The position numbers were made by a program, and so were the translations under genes. The notes under the pieces were generated by a model. It searched no databases and was not told the origin of the DNA. It was given only the letters and a program-made list of their open reading frames with translations. A DNA stretch of 51,118 nt from an uncultured Alphaproteobacteria bacterium (lineage in GTDB: Bacteria; Pseudomonadota; Alphaproteobacteria; RF32; CAG-239): the NCBI GenBank assembly GCA_944392155.1, contig CALXVR010000009.1:1-51118 (forward strand). Reading direction: 5' to 3'. The first letter of the stretch is position 1. Every line of letters starts with the position of its first letter. Below are positions 41,122 to 49,982 of the stretch, piece by piece.

Positions 41122-42456
41122 ATGGAAGATACCCTTTTTTCAACACAGGTTAAAAGACCTTTGGCAGATCGGTTGCGCCCGCAGACTTTGGCAGAAGTTG
41201 TGGGGCAAAACCATGTCGTGGGTGATGATGCGCCTTTGGGGCGGATGGTGAAAACGGGGAAGATTACATCATTTATTCTTTGGGGACCTCCGGGATGCGG
41301 CAAAACGACCATTGCACGTTTGATTGCCGAAAACACAAATTTGTATTTTGAGCAGATTTCGGCGGTGTTCTCCGGTGTGGCGGATTTGAAACGCGTGTTT
41401 CAGTATGCGCAGGATAGACGGGCGACACAAGGAAAAGGTACCTTATTGTTTGTCGATGAAATTCATCGTTTTAACAAATCGCAACAAGATGGTTTTTTGC
41501 CTTATGTGGAGGACGGCACGATTATTTTGGTCGGTGCGACAACAGAAAATCCGTCCTTTGAGCTTAATGCCGCTTTGCTTTCCAGATGTCAGGTTTTTGT
41601 ATTAAACCGGCTTGATGAAGATGCGTTTGAAGTGCTTTTGCAACGGGCGGAAAAAGAAGTCGGACGCAAGTTGCCGGTTGATGAAGAAGCCAGAAGTTTT
41701 ATGAAAGAGATTGCCGACGGTGACGGACGTTATATCTTAAACTTGTGCGAAAGTGTGTTTGCTTATGCCAAAGAGGGCGAGGTTTTTGATAAGGACAGCA
41801 TCTTAAAAATCGTGCGCTCTCGTGCGCCGATTTATGATAAAGGGCGCGATGGGCATTATAATCTGATTTCGGCTGTGCATAAGTCTTTGCGCGGGTCTGA
41901 TGTGGATGCGGCGCTTTATTGGGCGGCCAGAATGATTGAGGCCGGAGAAGATCCAAAATATTTGCTTAGGCGATTGACACGTTTTGCCGTGGAAGATGTC
42001 TCTTTGGCAGAGCCAAATGCGGTTGTACAGGCAATTGCTTGTTGGGATACTTATGAGCGTTTGGGTTCTCCGGAAGGAGATTTGGCAATTATGCAATTGG
42101 TGGCTTATTTGGCAACGGCTCCGAAATCTGTCGGTGTATATAAAGCTATGCATAAGGCGCGGGAGTTGGCGCGAAAGACGGGTTCCTTAATGCCGCCGAA
42201 AAATATTTTGAATGCGCCGACCAAGTTGATGAAACAACTGGGGTATAGCGACGGATATGAATATGACCCTGATTGTGAAGACGGTTTTTCGGGAGCGAAT
42301 TATTTTCCGGACGGAATGAGCCGTGTTAAGCTCTATTTTCCGGTGGATAGGGGTTTTGAACGCGAGATTAAAAAACGGGTGGATTATTTTGATAATCTGC
42401 GCCGCGAAAAACAAAAAGCCAAACAGATGGCTAAACAAAAAGAGGAAGAAAAATGA
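41122..42456 (+). CDS. rarA: Replication-associated recombination protein A
   Basis: RarA (MgsA) is an AAA+ ATPase of the clamp-loader group that acts at stalled replication forks. The 444-residue protein has PLADRLRPQTLAEVVGQNHVVG, Walker A GPPGCGKT (55-62), Walker B LLFVDEIHRFNKSQQD, sensor GATTENPSFELNAALLSRCQV and the C-terminal MgsA-type tetramerisation part (YDKGRDGHYNLISAVHKSLRGSD, LTRFAVEDVSLAEP). Its stop overlaps crcB by four bases (ATGA). Confidence 0.96.
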   Translation: MEDTLFSTQVKRPLADRLRPQTLAEVVGQNHVVGDDAPLGRMVKTGKITSFILWGPPGCGKTTIARLIAENTNLYFEQISAVFSGVADLKRVFQYAQDRRATQGKGTLLFVDEIHRFNKSQQDGFLPYVEDGTIILVGATTENPSFELNAALLSRCQVFVLNRLDEDAFEVLLQRAEKEVGRKLPVDEEARSFMKEIADGDGRYILNLCESVFAYAKEGEVFDKDSILKIVRSRAPIYDKGRDGHYNLISAVHKSLRGSDVDAALYWAARMIEAGEDPKYLLRRLTRFAVEDVSLAEPNAVVQAIACWDTYERLGSPEGDLAIMQLVAYLATAPKSVGVYKAMHKARELARKTGSLMPPKNILNAPTKLMKQLGYSDGYEYDPDCEDGFSGANYFPDGMSRVKLYFPVDRGFEREIKKRVDYFDNLRREKQKAKQMAKQKEEEK

Positions 42457-42812
42457 ATGTGATTGCGGCAATATTTGTCGGTGGTGGAATGGGGTCTGTT
42501 TTAAGACATTTGTTATCTTCTAAAATCGGCAGTCATTGGGGGATTATGTTGATTAATATTTTGGGGGCAATGCTTATCGGTATGGCTTATGCTTATTTTG
42601 CCGAAAGAGCTAATTTGCGTCCCGAGGTCAGAGCTTTTATCATTACCGGATTGCTGGGTGGTTTTACGACCTTTTCAACTTATATGTTGGATTTTAATTT
42701 GTTGGTCAGTTCGCAGCGAGTTTATGAAGGGTTGGCTTATCTTTTGGGCTCAATCATTGTGGGAATTTTGTTTTTGGCTTGTGGAATTAAGCTTGCCAAA
42801 ATCTGTTTTTAA
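42453..42812 (+). CDS. crcB: Fluoride ion exporter CrcB/Fluc
   Basis: CrcB is a small dual-topology channel that lets fluoride leave the cell. The 119-residue protein has four membrane segments and the family motifs GGGMGSVLRHLLS, GIMLINILGAMLIGM and TGLLGGFTTFSTYMLDF. No fluoride riboswitch precedes it; expression comes from rarA through the four-base overlap. Confidence 0.94.
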   Translation: MNVIAAIFVGGGMGSVLRHLLSSKIGSHWGIMLINILGAMLIGMAYAYFAERANLRPEVRAFIITGLLGGFTTFSTYMLDFNLLVSSQRVYEGLAYLLGSIIVGILFLACGIKLAKICF

Positions 42813-42861
42813 CAAAAAAATTTTTTATTAAATTATGTCTTATTATTAAAAGTTTTTGACT

Positions 42862-43155
42862 ATGAAAAAAAGAGATGTTTTGTTAGCGTACTGTGGTCTC
42901 TCCTCTGAAAAACAACACAATGTTTCATTGAAAGAATTTGCTCAGGCATTGGTGGAAATGACAGAAGTGGAAATTCAGGATTTGGCACGAATTATGAAAG
43001 AAGAATACGGCTTGGAAGCTAATCCGATTGTTCTTGAGGCTAAGCCCAAACTGCCTGATGTCAGTTTGCAAAACGCGGTGTTTAAAACGCGGAAGAAAGA
43101 GCGACCCTATGTTCCAAAAAAAATCGGAAAGGTTTGTAAAAAACCCGGAAGATGA
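42862..43155 (+). CDS. Small protein resembling the L7/L12 N-terminal domain
   Basis: The 97-residue product contains SLKEFAQALVEMTEVEIQDLARIMKEEYGLEANP (about 22-55), which follows the hydrophobic pattern of the ribosomal L7/L12 N-terminal dimerisation domain, with the usual EEYG/EEFG turn. The rest is a basic Lys/Arg tail rather than the L7/L12 C domain. If the resemblance is real it could bind L10 or the ribosome stalk base; this is inference. The ATG at 42862 has no Shine-Dalgarno. Confidence 0.55.
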   Translation: MKKRDVLLAYCGLSSEKQHNVSLKEFAQALVEMTEVEIQDLARIMKEEYGLEANPIVLEAKPKLPDVSLQNAVFKTRKKERPYVPKKIGKVCKKPGR

Positions 43156-43170
43156 TTCTCTGATTGAAGA

Positions 43171-43207
43171 AAACTGTTGCGGATATAAAAATCCCAACAG
43201 TTTTTTT
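43171..43207 (+). terminator. Terminator after the 42862 gene
   Basis: AAACTGTTG-C-GGAT pairs with ATCC-CAACAGTTT with one bulged C, followed by seven T. Confidence 0.88.
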
Positions 43208-43264
43208 ATTCTAAATTAAGAAGTTTTGATTTATACTGAGCCAAATTTTTGAGAGGAAACGGGA

Positions 43265-44200
43265 ATGGCCGGTGTAAGTATTGTTAAAGTAAAACAAGCA
43301 GATGACGGAATGCGCTTAAATCGTTGGTTTTTGAAGTATTATCCGGGATTGTCATTGGGGAGATTTCAGAAACTTTTGCGTACCAAACAGATTAAGGTTG
43401 ATGGCAAAAAAGCCGAAGCGAATCTGAAACTTGTTGCCGGACAGGAAATTAGAATCCCGCCGCTTGACGAAGAAAAAGCCGTGCCAAATTATGAAAACAA
43501 AGTTTCCGCCAAAGATGCGGCTTTTGTGCAAGCGATGGTTATTTATAAAGATGACAATATTATTGTCTTAAATAAACCATCCGGTTTGGCGGTGCAAGGC
43601 GGCAGCAATACGACCAGACATATTGACGGAATGCTGGATGCTCTAAAGTTTGGTTTGGAAGAAAAACCCAAATTGGTGCACAGAATTGATAAAGATACGA
43701 GTGGTTTGTTGGTGTTGGCCAGAAACCGAAAATATGCCGATTTGCTGACCAAGGCTTTTCGTGAACATAAGCTGCCAAAGACTTATTTGGCTTTGGTTGT
43801 CGGTTGTCCCAAAAATGAGGAAGGCGTGATTAAAGCGGCTTTGGAAAAAGTCGGCGAAAAGAGTATGGTTTTAGATGACGGCAAGCCTGCTGTTACCGAG
43901 TATAGGGTTTTGGATAATGCCGGAGATAAATTTGCTCTGGTTGAGGCCAAACCTTTGACCGGCAGAACGCACCAAATCAGAGCGCATTTGGAGTATTTGG
44001 GTGTGCCGATTGTGGGTGATGACAAGTATTTTGGCGGAGAGAATCGTAAGAAGTTTGGCGAAATTGCCGATAAACTGCATCTGCATGCTTATAAAATTGA
44101 CCTCTCGGTTATATATAATAAAAAAATGGTATTAAAAGCGCCAATGCCAGCCTATTTTAAGGCAGATTTGGACGCTTTGGGAATTTGTTTTAAGGAGTAA
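43265..44200 (+). CDS. rluC: RluC/RluD-type 23S rRNA pseudouridine synthase
   Basis: The 311-residue protein has an N-terminal S4 RNA-binding domain (RLNRWFLKYYPGLSLGRFQKLLRTKQIKVDGKKA) and the RluA-family catalytic domain with HRIDKDTSGLLVLAR (Asp142 as nucleophile), PKTYLALVVG and PLTGRTHQIRAHLEYLGVPIVGD. RluC modifies 955/2504/2580 and RluD 1911/1915/1917 in E. coli; the linker pattern is closer to RluC, but the exact sites cannot be read. A GAGAGGAAACGGG ribosome site precedes it. Confidence 0.88.
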   Translation: MAGVSIVKVKQADDGMRLNRWFLKYYPGLSLGRFQKLLRTKQIKVDGKKAEANLKLVAGQEIRIPPLDEEKAVPNYENKVSAKDAAFVQAMVIYKDDNIIVLNKPSGLAVQGGSNTTRHIDGMLDALKFGLEEKPKLVHRIDKDTSGLLVLARNRKYADLLTKAFREHKLPKTYLALVVGCPKNEEGVIKAALEKVGEKSMVLDDGKPAVTEYRVLDNAGDKFALVEAKPLTGRTHQIRAHLEYLGVPIVGDDKYFGGENRKKFGEIADKLHLHAYKIDLSVIYNKKMVLKAPMPAYFKADLDALGICFKE

Positions 44201-44206
44201 GCTTCA

Positions 44207-46396
44207 ATGAAAAGACTGGTTAAAGTTCTGGGAACAATAATTTTCAGCCTGATTATCATTATTGCCATCGGCGGGTATTTGTTTGTGCGTAATTTTGACT
44301 TGAATCATTATAAGTCTTATGTGGAAGAGATTGCAGACAAACAGCTGGGACGTAAGTTGGCGATTAAGGGTAATGCTTATTTGGGGCTTTCACTTATTCC
44401 GACTTTGATTGTTGAAGATGTAGAGCTGGCTAATGCGGCTTGGGCTGCTCAGCCGCAGATGGCTAAAATTGAGCGTTTGGAAATCAAGCTTTCGTTGATG
44501 CCTTTGTTGCATAAGCAGTTGGTTATTGACAATGTGGAAGTTGTTAAGCCGGAAGTTTATTTGGAGACATCGGCAGAGGGCAAAAATAACTGGGATTTTG
44601 CGACAAAGCCGGTTAAATCCGTTCCGGTCAGATCTGTTTCTACATTTAGTTTAATCAGCGAAGCTCAAGCTTTGGAGGTTGATGATAAGGCTGCAACAAA
44701 TGCTAATCCGGTTTTGCCGTTTTTGGAGGGAATTGCCGCGAAAAATGTTTCCGTATCAAGCGGTTTGGTGCAATATGCCAATGCTAAGACCGGAAAGGTT
44801 ATGAATGTTATTATCAATAGTTTTAATCTTTCGGCTGAAAGTATGGATGATAATATTACAACTAATTTTGATGTTGATATTGACGGACAAGCTGTTAAAG
44901 GTTCGGCTGTGTTGGGCTCGGTTAATGCGCTTTTGAGCGGCAAAGATGTTTATCCGTTTGATGTGGACGTTAATGCTTATGGTATTGATTTAACAGCTAT
45001 CGGTTCGGCAAGAGATTTGTTTGCCGATGTTTCCTATGCCGCCAATATTAATGTATATAATCCGGCCGGAAATATGCAACTTCCCGAAACAACGCTGAAG
45101 GCTCAGGTTGAGGGAACAACACAAGAGGTTAAGGCGCAGATTGCGGCTCTGAATATTGTCAATAATTTGATTAAAGGTAATGTCCGTGCCAATATCGCGG
45201 GGCAGGTTCCGGTTGTTGAGGCAAGTCTTCAGAGCGATAAGATTAATTTGGAAAGCTTTAATCCGCAGAGTAACTTGGCTTTTGAAATGCCGTCTTTGAT
45301 TGCAACGGCGGAAGCTAGTCCGTTGGTGCCGGATACGGCTGTGCCTTATGATGTGTTGAAAGAAGTTAATGCAAAGCTTGATTTGCAGGTTGGACAACTT
45401 ATCATTAACTCTGGTATGAGCGCACAAAATGTGGAACTCAAGGCTGACTTACAAAACGGCTTGCTAAAAGTTAATCCCTTAAAGCTTAATTTCGGAGGCG
45501 GCGAGATTGACGGACAGTTGGAGGTTAATGCGAATACAAAAACAATTCAGCTGGAGATGTTGAGCTCCAATGTTTTGTTGCAGAATTTGCATAAGGAATT
45601 TCAGGTTTTGGGTGCAAATGATTTTGGTATTGTTTCCGGCGGAAATACAGATATTAAAATGACCCTAACCGCTGCCGGAAAGACTTATCGGCAGTTGGTA
45701 CAATCGCTTAACGGGCAGGTTATTGCCATTGTTAATAAATCTGAAGTACAAACCGGAAATATTTCTTTCTTTACGGGAAATTTTGTATCCCAGTTGCTGA
45801 GTGTTTTGCCTATTGAAAAAAAGGCGCAACAAAAATTGAACTTGGAATGCGCGGTTGTTCGAGCAGATTTGGGCGCCGGACAGGCTGTTTTCCCGAAGGG
45901 TATTGCAATGCAGTCGGATTTGCTTAATTTGGGAAGCAGCGGCAGTATTAATCTAATTAATGATAAAATTGACTTTGATGTGCGTCCTTCTTCCGGAAAG
46001 TTGATTAATACGAATGCTTTGCAAGCGTTGTCTTCATTTGTTAAAATTAAGGGAACATTGGAGAGCCCGAAGATTTCTATTGATGACAAAGCAGCGTTAA
46101 AGTCGGCGGTCGGTGTGGCTTTAAGTGGACCTGCTTATTTAGGAACTAAGTTGGTAGATGTTGATCCGGCTCCCTGTTATACGGCTTTAAAAGGAACGGC
46201 ATATCAGAATAAGTTTCCGGCTCCGTCAGCTACGGAACAAGCTGTAAGTGATGTCTATAATGATACAAATGCGGCTGTGGATGATAGTGTGAAAGCTGTT
46301 AAACAAACGGTTAAAGATACGACTAAGGATCTTAAAAATACGGCAAAACAGCTGGAAAATACCGCTAAAGATATCTTGAATATGTTTAAACAATAA
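44207..46396 (+). CDS. AsmA-family envelope protein
   Basis: The 729-residue protein has an N-terminal membrane anchor (VLGTIIFSLIIIIAIGGYLFV) and a long periplasmic beta-rich region starting with the AsmA signature (YVEEIADKQLGRKLAIKGNAYLGLSLIPTLIVEDVELANAAWAAQPQMAKIERLEIKLSLMPLLHKQLVIDNVEVVKPEVYLE). The AsmA C-terminal part (GGGEIDGQLEVNANTK ... LNGQVIAIVNKSEVQTGNISFF) is followed by a coiled Lys/Asp/Thr-rich tail. AsmA-like proteins are thought to form hydrophobic grooves that move phospholipids between membranes. It starts 7 bp after the rRNA pseudouridine synthase gene and is probably cotranscribed with it. Confidence 0.9.
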   Translation: MKRLVKVLGTIIFSLIIIIAIGGYLFVRNFDLNHYKSYVEEIADKQLGRKLAIKGNAYLGLSLIPTLIVEDVELANAAWAAQPQMAKIERLEIKLSLMPLLHKQLVIDNVEVVKPEVYLETSAEGKNNWDFATKPVKSVPVRSVSTFSLISEAQALEVDDKAATNANPVLPFLEGIAAKNVSVSSGLVQYANAKTGKVMNVIINSFNLSAESMDDNITTNFDVDIDGQAVKGSAVLGSVNALLSGKDVYPFDVDVNAYGIDLTAIGSARDLFADVSYAANINVYNPAGNMQLPETTLKAQVEGTTQEVKAQIAALNIVNNLIKGNVRANIAGQVPVVEASLQSDKINLESFNPQSNLAFEMPSLIATAEASPLVPDTAVPYDVLKEVNAKLDLQVGQLIINSGMSAQNVELKADLQNGLLKVNPLKLNFGGGEIDGQLEVNANTKTIQLEMLSSNVLLQNLHKEFQVLGANDFGIVSGGNTDIKMTLTAAGKTYRQLVQSLNGQVIAIVNKSEVQTGNISFFTGNFVSQLLSVLPIEKKAQQKLNLECAVVRADLGAGQAVFPKGIAMQSDLLNLGSSGSINLINDKIDFDVRPSSGKLINTNALQALSSFVKIKGTLESPKISIDDKAALKSAVGVALSGPAYLGTKLVDVDPAPCYTALKGTAYQNKFPAPSATEQAVSDVYNDTNAAVDDSVKAVKQTVKDTTKDLKNTAKQLENTAKDILNMFKQ

Positions 46397-46406
46397 GGAC
46401 TTAAAA

Positions 46407-46916
46407 ATGTTGGGCGATTTAGAAAAAGCGCGTGAGGAGATTGCTAAAAACCGTGCGGAGGTTATTGAGCGGTTGGTGCAATTTTCCATGACGGATTTGT
46501 TGCTTTTTTGGGGACAAGAAAAAGACCTGATGGAACGTCAAACCAAAATCTGGGGTCCGATTTTGGCTTGGGCAGAAGAAAAGATGAAGGCTAAATTTGT
46601 TACAACTCAGGGCTTGGATGTGCCGCAGGAAAATCAGACTTCAGGATATCGTCTAAAAGTGTTTTTAGAAAGCCTTTCGGACAAGGAGCTGACGGCTTTT
46701 TATGCGGCGGCTTTGCAAATGCGTTCCGTTTTGCTTGCTGCTGCTTTGGTCAGAGGAAAAATCAATGCCGAAGAGGCTTTTCAGGCAGCATTCTTAGATG
46801 AACTTTGGCAAGCTGAGAATTGGGGCTCTGATGAAGAAGCCGAAAAGCGCCGCCAAACGATAAAATCAGAAATTGAGGAAATTGAGCGTTTTCTTCATGA
46901 GCCGGATAAAAAATAA
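46407..46916 (+). CDS. ATP12-family F1-ATPase assembly protein, short form
   Basis: ATP12 helps assemble the alpha subunit of F1 ATPase in mitochondria and Alphaproteobacteria. The 169-residue product carries the conserved C-terminal domain: LLLFWGQEKDLMERQTKIWGPILAWAEEKM, a VPQE-x-x turn, YAAALQMRSVLLAAALVRGKINAEEAFQAAFLDELWQAENWGSDEEAEKRRQ. The N-terminal beta domain of the usual 230-260-residue family is missing; no frame remnants of it are seen upstream, where the AsmA gene ends 10 bp away. Confidence 0.8.
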   Translation: MLGDLEKAREEIAKNRAEVIERLVQFSMTDLLLFWGQEKDLMERQTKIWGPILAWAEEKMKAKFVTTQGLDVPQENQTSGYRLKVFLESLSDKELTAFYAAALQMRSVLLAAALVRGKINAEEAFQAAFLDELWQAENWGSDEEAEKRRQTIKSEIEEIERFLHEPDKK

Positions 46917-47204
46917 ATGCAAAAAGAAGTTTATCTAAAGATTGATGGCAGAGTGCAGGGTATCGGTTTTCGGGCTTGGGCTGTGCGTACGGCCAAAGAG
47001 CTTAATGTTTCCGGTTGGGTCAGAAACGTTGACGACGGTACTGTTGAAATTCGAATGAAAGGTGAAGAAGACCAGATTGATGAGATGATTAAGCGTGCTT
47101 ATCAAGGACCGATGTTGGCACGGGTTGACGAGGTAAAATTTTTGCCTAAACCGCCAAGCTATTTTTTGCCGGAAGTAACAGATGGGGCATTCTTTCGTAT
47201 TTGA
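46917..47204 (+). CDS. acyP: Acylphosphatase
   Basis: Acylphosphatase hydrolyses carboxyl-phosphate bonds. The 95-residue protein has KIDGRVQGIGFRAWAVRTAKELNVSGWVRNVDDGTVEI, with the catalytic Arg19 (GFRAW) and Asn37 (VRNVDDG) in place. The ATG follows the TAA of the ATP12-family gene without a gap, so translation is probably coupled. Confidence 0.95.
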   Translation: MQKEVYLKIDGRVQGIGFRAWAVRTAKELNVSGWVRNVDDGTVEIRMKGEEDQIDEMIKRAYQGPMLARVDEVKFLPKPPSYFLPEVTDGAFFRI

Positions 47205-47213
47205 AGAAAAAAG

Positions 47214-47242
47214 TTGATTTTTGTCTAAAAGAGGCTTATGTT
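47214..47242 (+). promoter_or_regulatory. Promoter of the 47277 membrane protein
   Basis: TTGATT (47214-47219), 17 bases, TATGTT (47237-47242). Confidence 0.6.
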
Positions 47243-47276
47243 GTAAGCTCAAAAATCAATTATAAATTCTTTAGCT

Positions 47277-47687
47277 ATGTTAGAAATTATTTACGTTGAA
47301 ACTCCAATGTGGAGAGATGTTTTGCTCCTGATGTTGGATTATTTTTTGTTTTTGATGCTTTTGACGGTTGTCGGAGCATTGTTAAGCAGTCAAAGAACAA
47401 CCATGTATTGGTTTGTGATGATGTCTGGGATTTGTGCGCTTTTGGCGGTTTTGGCTTTGACGTTTCTGACCGGAAGCGGAATTCTTTTGTTTGCCGGTAT
47501 CTTGTTTGCCTTTGTTCTGCCAATATCTTACTTTAGGCAGAAGAAGATTATTATGGGTGAAGAAGCTGAAAAAGGCAGGCTTTATAAGCTGGAAAAGCGT
47601 ATGAAAGAAAAACAGATTACTGAGAAGGCGATGGAAAAAATCAGCAAGGAAAATCCGACGCGGTTTATGCCCAAATCTGCAGAATGA
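47277..47687 (+). CDS. Small membrane protein of unknown function
   Basis: The 136-residue product has three membrane segments (VLLLMLDYFLFLMLLTVVGALL, YWFVMMSGICALLAVLALTFL, GILLFAGILFAFVLPISYF) and a charged cytoplasmic tail (KKIIMGEEAEKGRLYKLEKRMKEKQITEKAMEKIS). No family recognised. The ATG follows TCTTTAGCT and has no Shine-Dalgarno. It is a single-gene unit with its own promoter and terminator. Confidence 0.65.
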   Translation: MLEIIYVETPMWRDVLLLMLDYFLFLMLLTVVGALLSSQRTTMYWFVMMSGICALLAVLALTFLTGSGILLFAGILFAFVLPISYFRQKKIIMGEEAEKGRLYKLEKRMKEKQITEKAMEKISKENPTRFMPKSAE

Positions 47688-47689
47688 AA

Positions 47690-47724
47690 AAGAGGGGATT
47701 GTTTTATAATAACAATCCCCTCTT
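47690..47724. terminator. Bidirectional stem-loop between the 47277 gene and the U32 gene
   Basis: A perfect 14-bp stem (47690-47703 with 47711-47724) around TTATAAT, between two converging genes. The T-tract is short on the plus strand. Confidence 0.8.
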
Positions 47725-47727
47725 GGT

Positions 47728-49125
47728 TTATTTGTTGTTGATGAGCTGATTATATTCGTCTTTTTTGTGTTTGAGCTTTTGCTCATCATCAGCGTTCAAA
47801 ACCGCAGGCTTGCGCGCAATGACATATTGCGGCAGGAGTTTTTTGACTTCAGCAACGGGTAAGCCGAAAGCTTGAGCTTTGATGCGGATTTTTTTGCCTT
47901 GTCCGGCTGAAACGCGTGGCGTGATTTCGCCTGAGTCAGCATCTTCAAACTCGGTCAAAGTCAGGCGCAGATTGTCTAAACTTCCGGGAAGCAAAAATTC
48001 TATGAATTCGCCGGAGTTGATATAATTGCGAACTTCAAAAATAGCATCATCACCCTGCCACTCAACAATAGAGCCGGCAAAAAGCCAATCGCCGAGCGTG
48101 CGTGTATATTCGTAATTTTGCGAGATGTTGGTTAAGGCTCCGTCATGGAAACCCAAACAATAGCCGCGATTTTGCAAAGTGTTTAAGTCCGGCATATATT
48201 TTTCGTAATTCCAATTTTCAGAATCTTTATACCAGTCATCAATGGCTTGGCGATAGGCGCGAGCGACAACAGCTGCATAATATTCGGTTTTGTTGCGGCC
48301 TTCAACCTTGAGAGAGTTCATGCCGATGCCAAGCAAATCCGGCAGGCGCGGCATCAGGCACATATCTTTAGAGTTGAGCATGTAGCCGCCATGCTCATCT
48401 TCAACGACCTCATAATATTCTCCGGGGCGAAAATCCTCCTCCAGTAAAAACTCAAAGGCGTTTTTGTTCTCGGGTGTAATTTCAACTTCTTTGATATTGC
48501 CGTCTTTAAGCCGCAAGTGTAATTTATAATGCCAGCGGCAACAATGGGCGCATTTGCCTTGGTTGGCACTGCGGTCCGCCAGATAATTGGAGATGAGGCA
48601 GCGTCCGGAATAAGACATACACATTGCACCGTGCATAAAACATTCCAGCAAAATGTCGGGGCATTGTTCGCGAATTTCTTTCATCTCGGCAAAGGTGACT
48701 TCTCTGCCTAAAACGCAAAGTTTGGCTCCTTGTGCTTGCCAGAACTTAACGGCTTGAGCCGAGCAGATGTTGGCTTGCGTAGAAACAAACAAGTTTAACT
48801 CCGGCGCGTGTTCCTTAACATACATAAAAACGCCGGGGTCGGCAATAAGCACCCCGTCGGGTTGAAGGTGACGTAAGGTTTCAACAAATTGCGGAAGTTT
48901 TTCGACATCGCGGTTGTGCATGAATAAATTCAGCGTCAGGTAGATTTTTTTGCCGTGTTGACGTACAAATTCAATGCCTTCTTGTAATTCTTCCATTGAA
49001 AATTTGGATTGTGCGCGGAGGCACATATCGGGAGTGCCGGCATAGACGGCGTCTGCTCCGTATAAAATGGCGGTTTTGAGTTTGACCAGCGAACCCGCTG
49101 GCAATAAGAGCTCTGATTTTGTCAT
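47728..49125 (-). CDS. trhP: U32 family protein, probable tRNA 5-hydroxyuridine synthase subunit TrhP (YegQ-like)
   Basis: The 465-residue protein has the N-terminal LLLPAGSLVKLKTAILYGADAVYAG and the U32 signature ECFMHGAMCMSYSGRCLISNY (161-181), then CAHCC at 192-196. These cysteines fit the iron-sulfur site described for TrhP and other U32 enzymes. TrhP helps hydroxylate uridine 34 of tRNAs with prephenate as the source; U32 proteins were once annotated as peptidases. It begins four bases after the DUF3108 gene with AAAGGA inside that gene. Confidence 0.88.
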   Translation of the reverse strand: MTKSELLLPAGSLVKLKTAILYGADAVYAGTPDMCLRAQSKFSMEELQEGIEFVRQHGKKIYLTLNLFMHNRDVEKLPQFVETLRHLQPDGVLIADPGVFMYVKEHAPELNLFVSTQANICSAQAVKFWQAQGAKLCVLGREVTFAEMKEIREQCPDILLECFMHGAMCMSYSGRCLISNYLADRSANQGKCAHCCRWHYKLHLRLKDGNIKEVEITPENKNAFEFLLEEDFRPGEYYEVVEDEHGGYMLNSKDMCLMPRLPDLLGIGMNSLKVEGRNKTEYYAAVVARAYRQAIDDWYKDSENWNYEKYMPDLNTLQNRGYCLGFHDGALTNISQNYEYTRTLGDWLFAGSIVEWQGDDAIFEVRNYINSGEFIEFLLPGSLDNLRLTLTEFEDADSGEITPRVSAGQGKKIRIKAQAFGLPVAEVKKLLPQYVIARKPAVLNADDEQKLKHKKDEYNQLINNK

Positions 49126-49129
49126 ATTT

Positions 49130-49909
49130 TTAATCCTTTACGGTAACGTTTTGCGTTAAGACCTGGAGGCGTCCGAGCGGGGTTGATTCTATTTCAACTT
49201 TGGCAATGAAGGGGAGTTTTTTATTTTTCTCTTCCATTATCCAAAAATAAATAGGTTCATCTTGCGTAATGTCCCAAAGCAAGTCATCTCCCGAAGAGCC
49301 AAGGCTGTCAATATACATAGAGCATTTTACGGCTTCCCCTTTGAACGGAAGTTGCTCGTCAGCGAGGTGTTCTTTGCCTTCGTCTTTAAAAATGACATCA
49401 TATCGGCGTTTGCCGTCAAAAACTTCCATACGAGAATCGCAGAATTTTAATTTGTTGTATTGGCGAGCCAGCTCAGCAAAAACGGTTTGCAGGTCGGTTG
49501 TGTCTTTGTTCTTGGCATCAGGCAAGATATCCACCTTTTTTTCTTTGCCGTTTTTGGAGCTTAAACGGTATAAAGGTGTGCCGTTTTTATCATAAACCAA
49601 TTCTCGGCTGCGGCTTGAAAAACGAGACTTTGATTTATATTTGTAACTCATGGTTTCAAGCTCGTCGCCGTTGATGCGTCCGGTGGTGGCATAGTCGGCA
49701 CGGAAAGGATATAGAGTGTCAAACAAGCCATTGGTTTTGACAACGGATTCAACCCGATATTCGGTCGGGGTGAGGGCATATTCAAAATTGGTACGGCTGG
49801 CATCAAACGGACCGATTTGTACGCTAAAATCATGGCTTACAGTGAATGCCTGAGCCGTTGCTGTTTTGAGCAGAATTACGGCGGATAAAAACAGGTGGAT
49901 TTTCTTCAT
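49130..49909 (-). CDS. DUF3108 periplasmic protein
   Basis: The 259-residue product has a signal peptide (HLFLSAVILLKTATAQA, cut near 20). The mature part fits DUF3108: FEYALTPTEYRVESVVKTNGLFDTLYPFRADYATTGRING, then YKYKSKSRFSSRSRELVYDKNGTP and QTVFAELARQYNKLKFCDSRMEVFDGKRRYDVIF. Such proteins are common in Alphaproteobacteria and presumably act in the envelope; function unknown. It is transcribed divergently from ddl and leads the two-gene unit with the U32 gene. Confidence 0.85.
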   Translation of the reverse strand: MKKIHLFLSAVILLKTATAQAFTVSHDFSVQIGPFDASRTNFEYALTPTEYRVESVVKTNGLFDTLYPFRADYATTGRINGDELETMSYKYKSKSRFSSRSRELVYDKNGTPLYRLSSKNGKEKKVDILPDAKNKDTTDLQTVFAELARQYNKLKFCDSRMEVFDGKRRYDVIFKDEGKEHLADEQLPFKGEAVKCSMYIDSLGSSGDDLLWDITQDEPIYFWIMEEKNKKLPFIAKVEIESTPLGRLQVLTQNVTVKD

Positions 49910-49982
49910 TTATTTTAGTCTTTCTTAAATAATTTTGCTTATTATTACCACAAAAATTGTTTTAATAAAGGACAAAATTAAA

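Noticed and set aside
42813..42861. Fluoride riboswitch for crcB
   Set aside because: crcB overlaps rarA by four bases, leaving no leader, and nothing like the conserved pseudoknot was seen.
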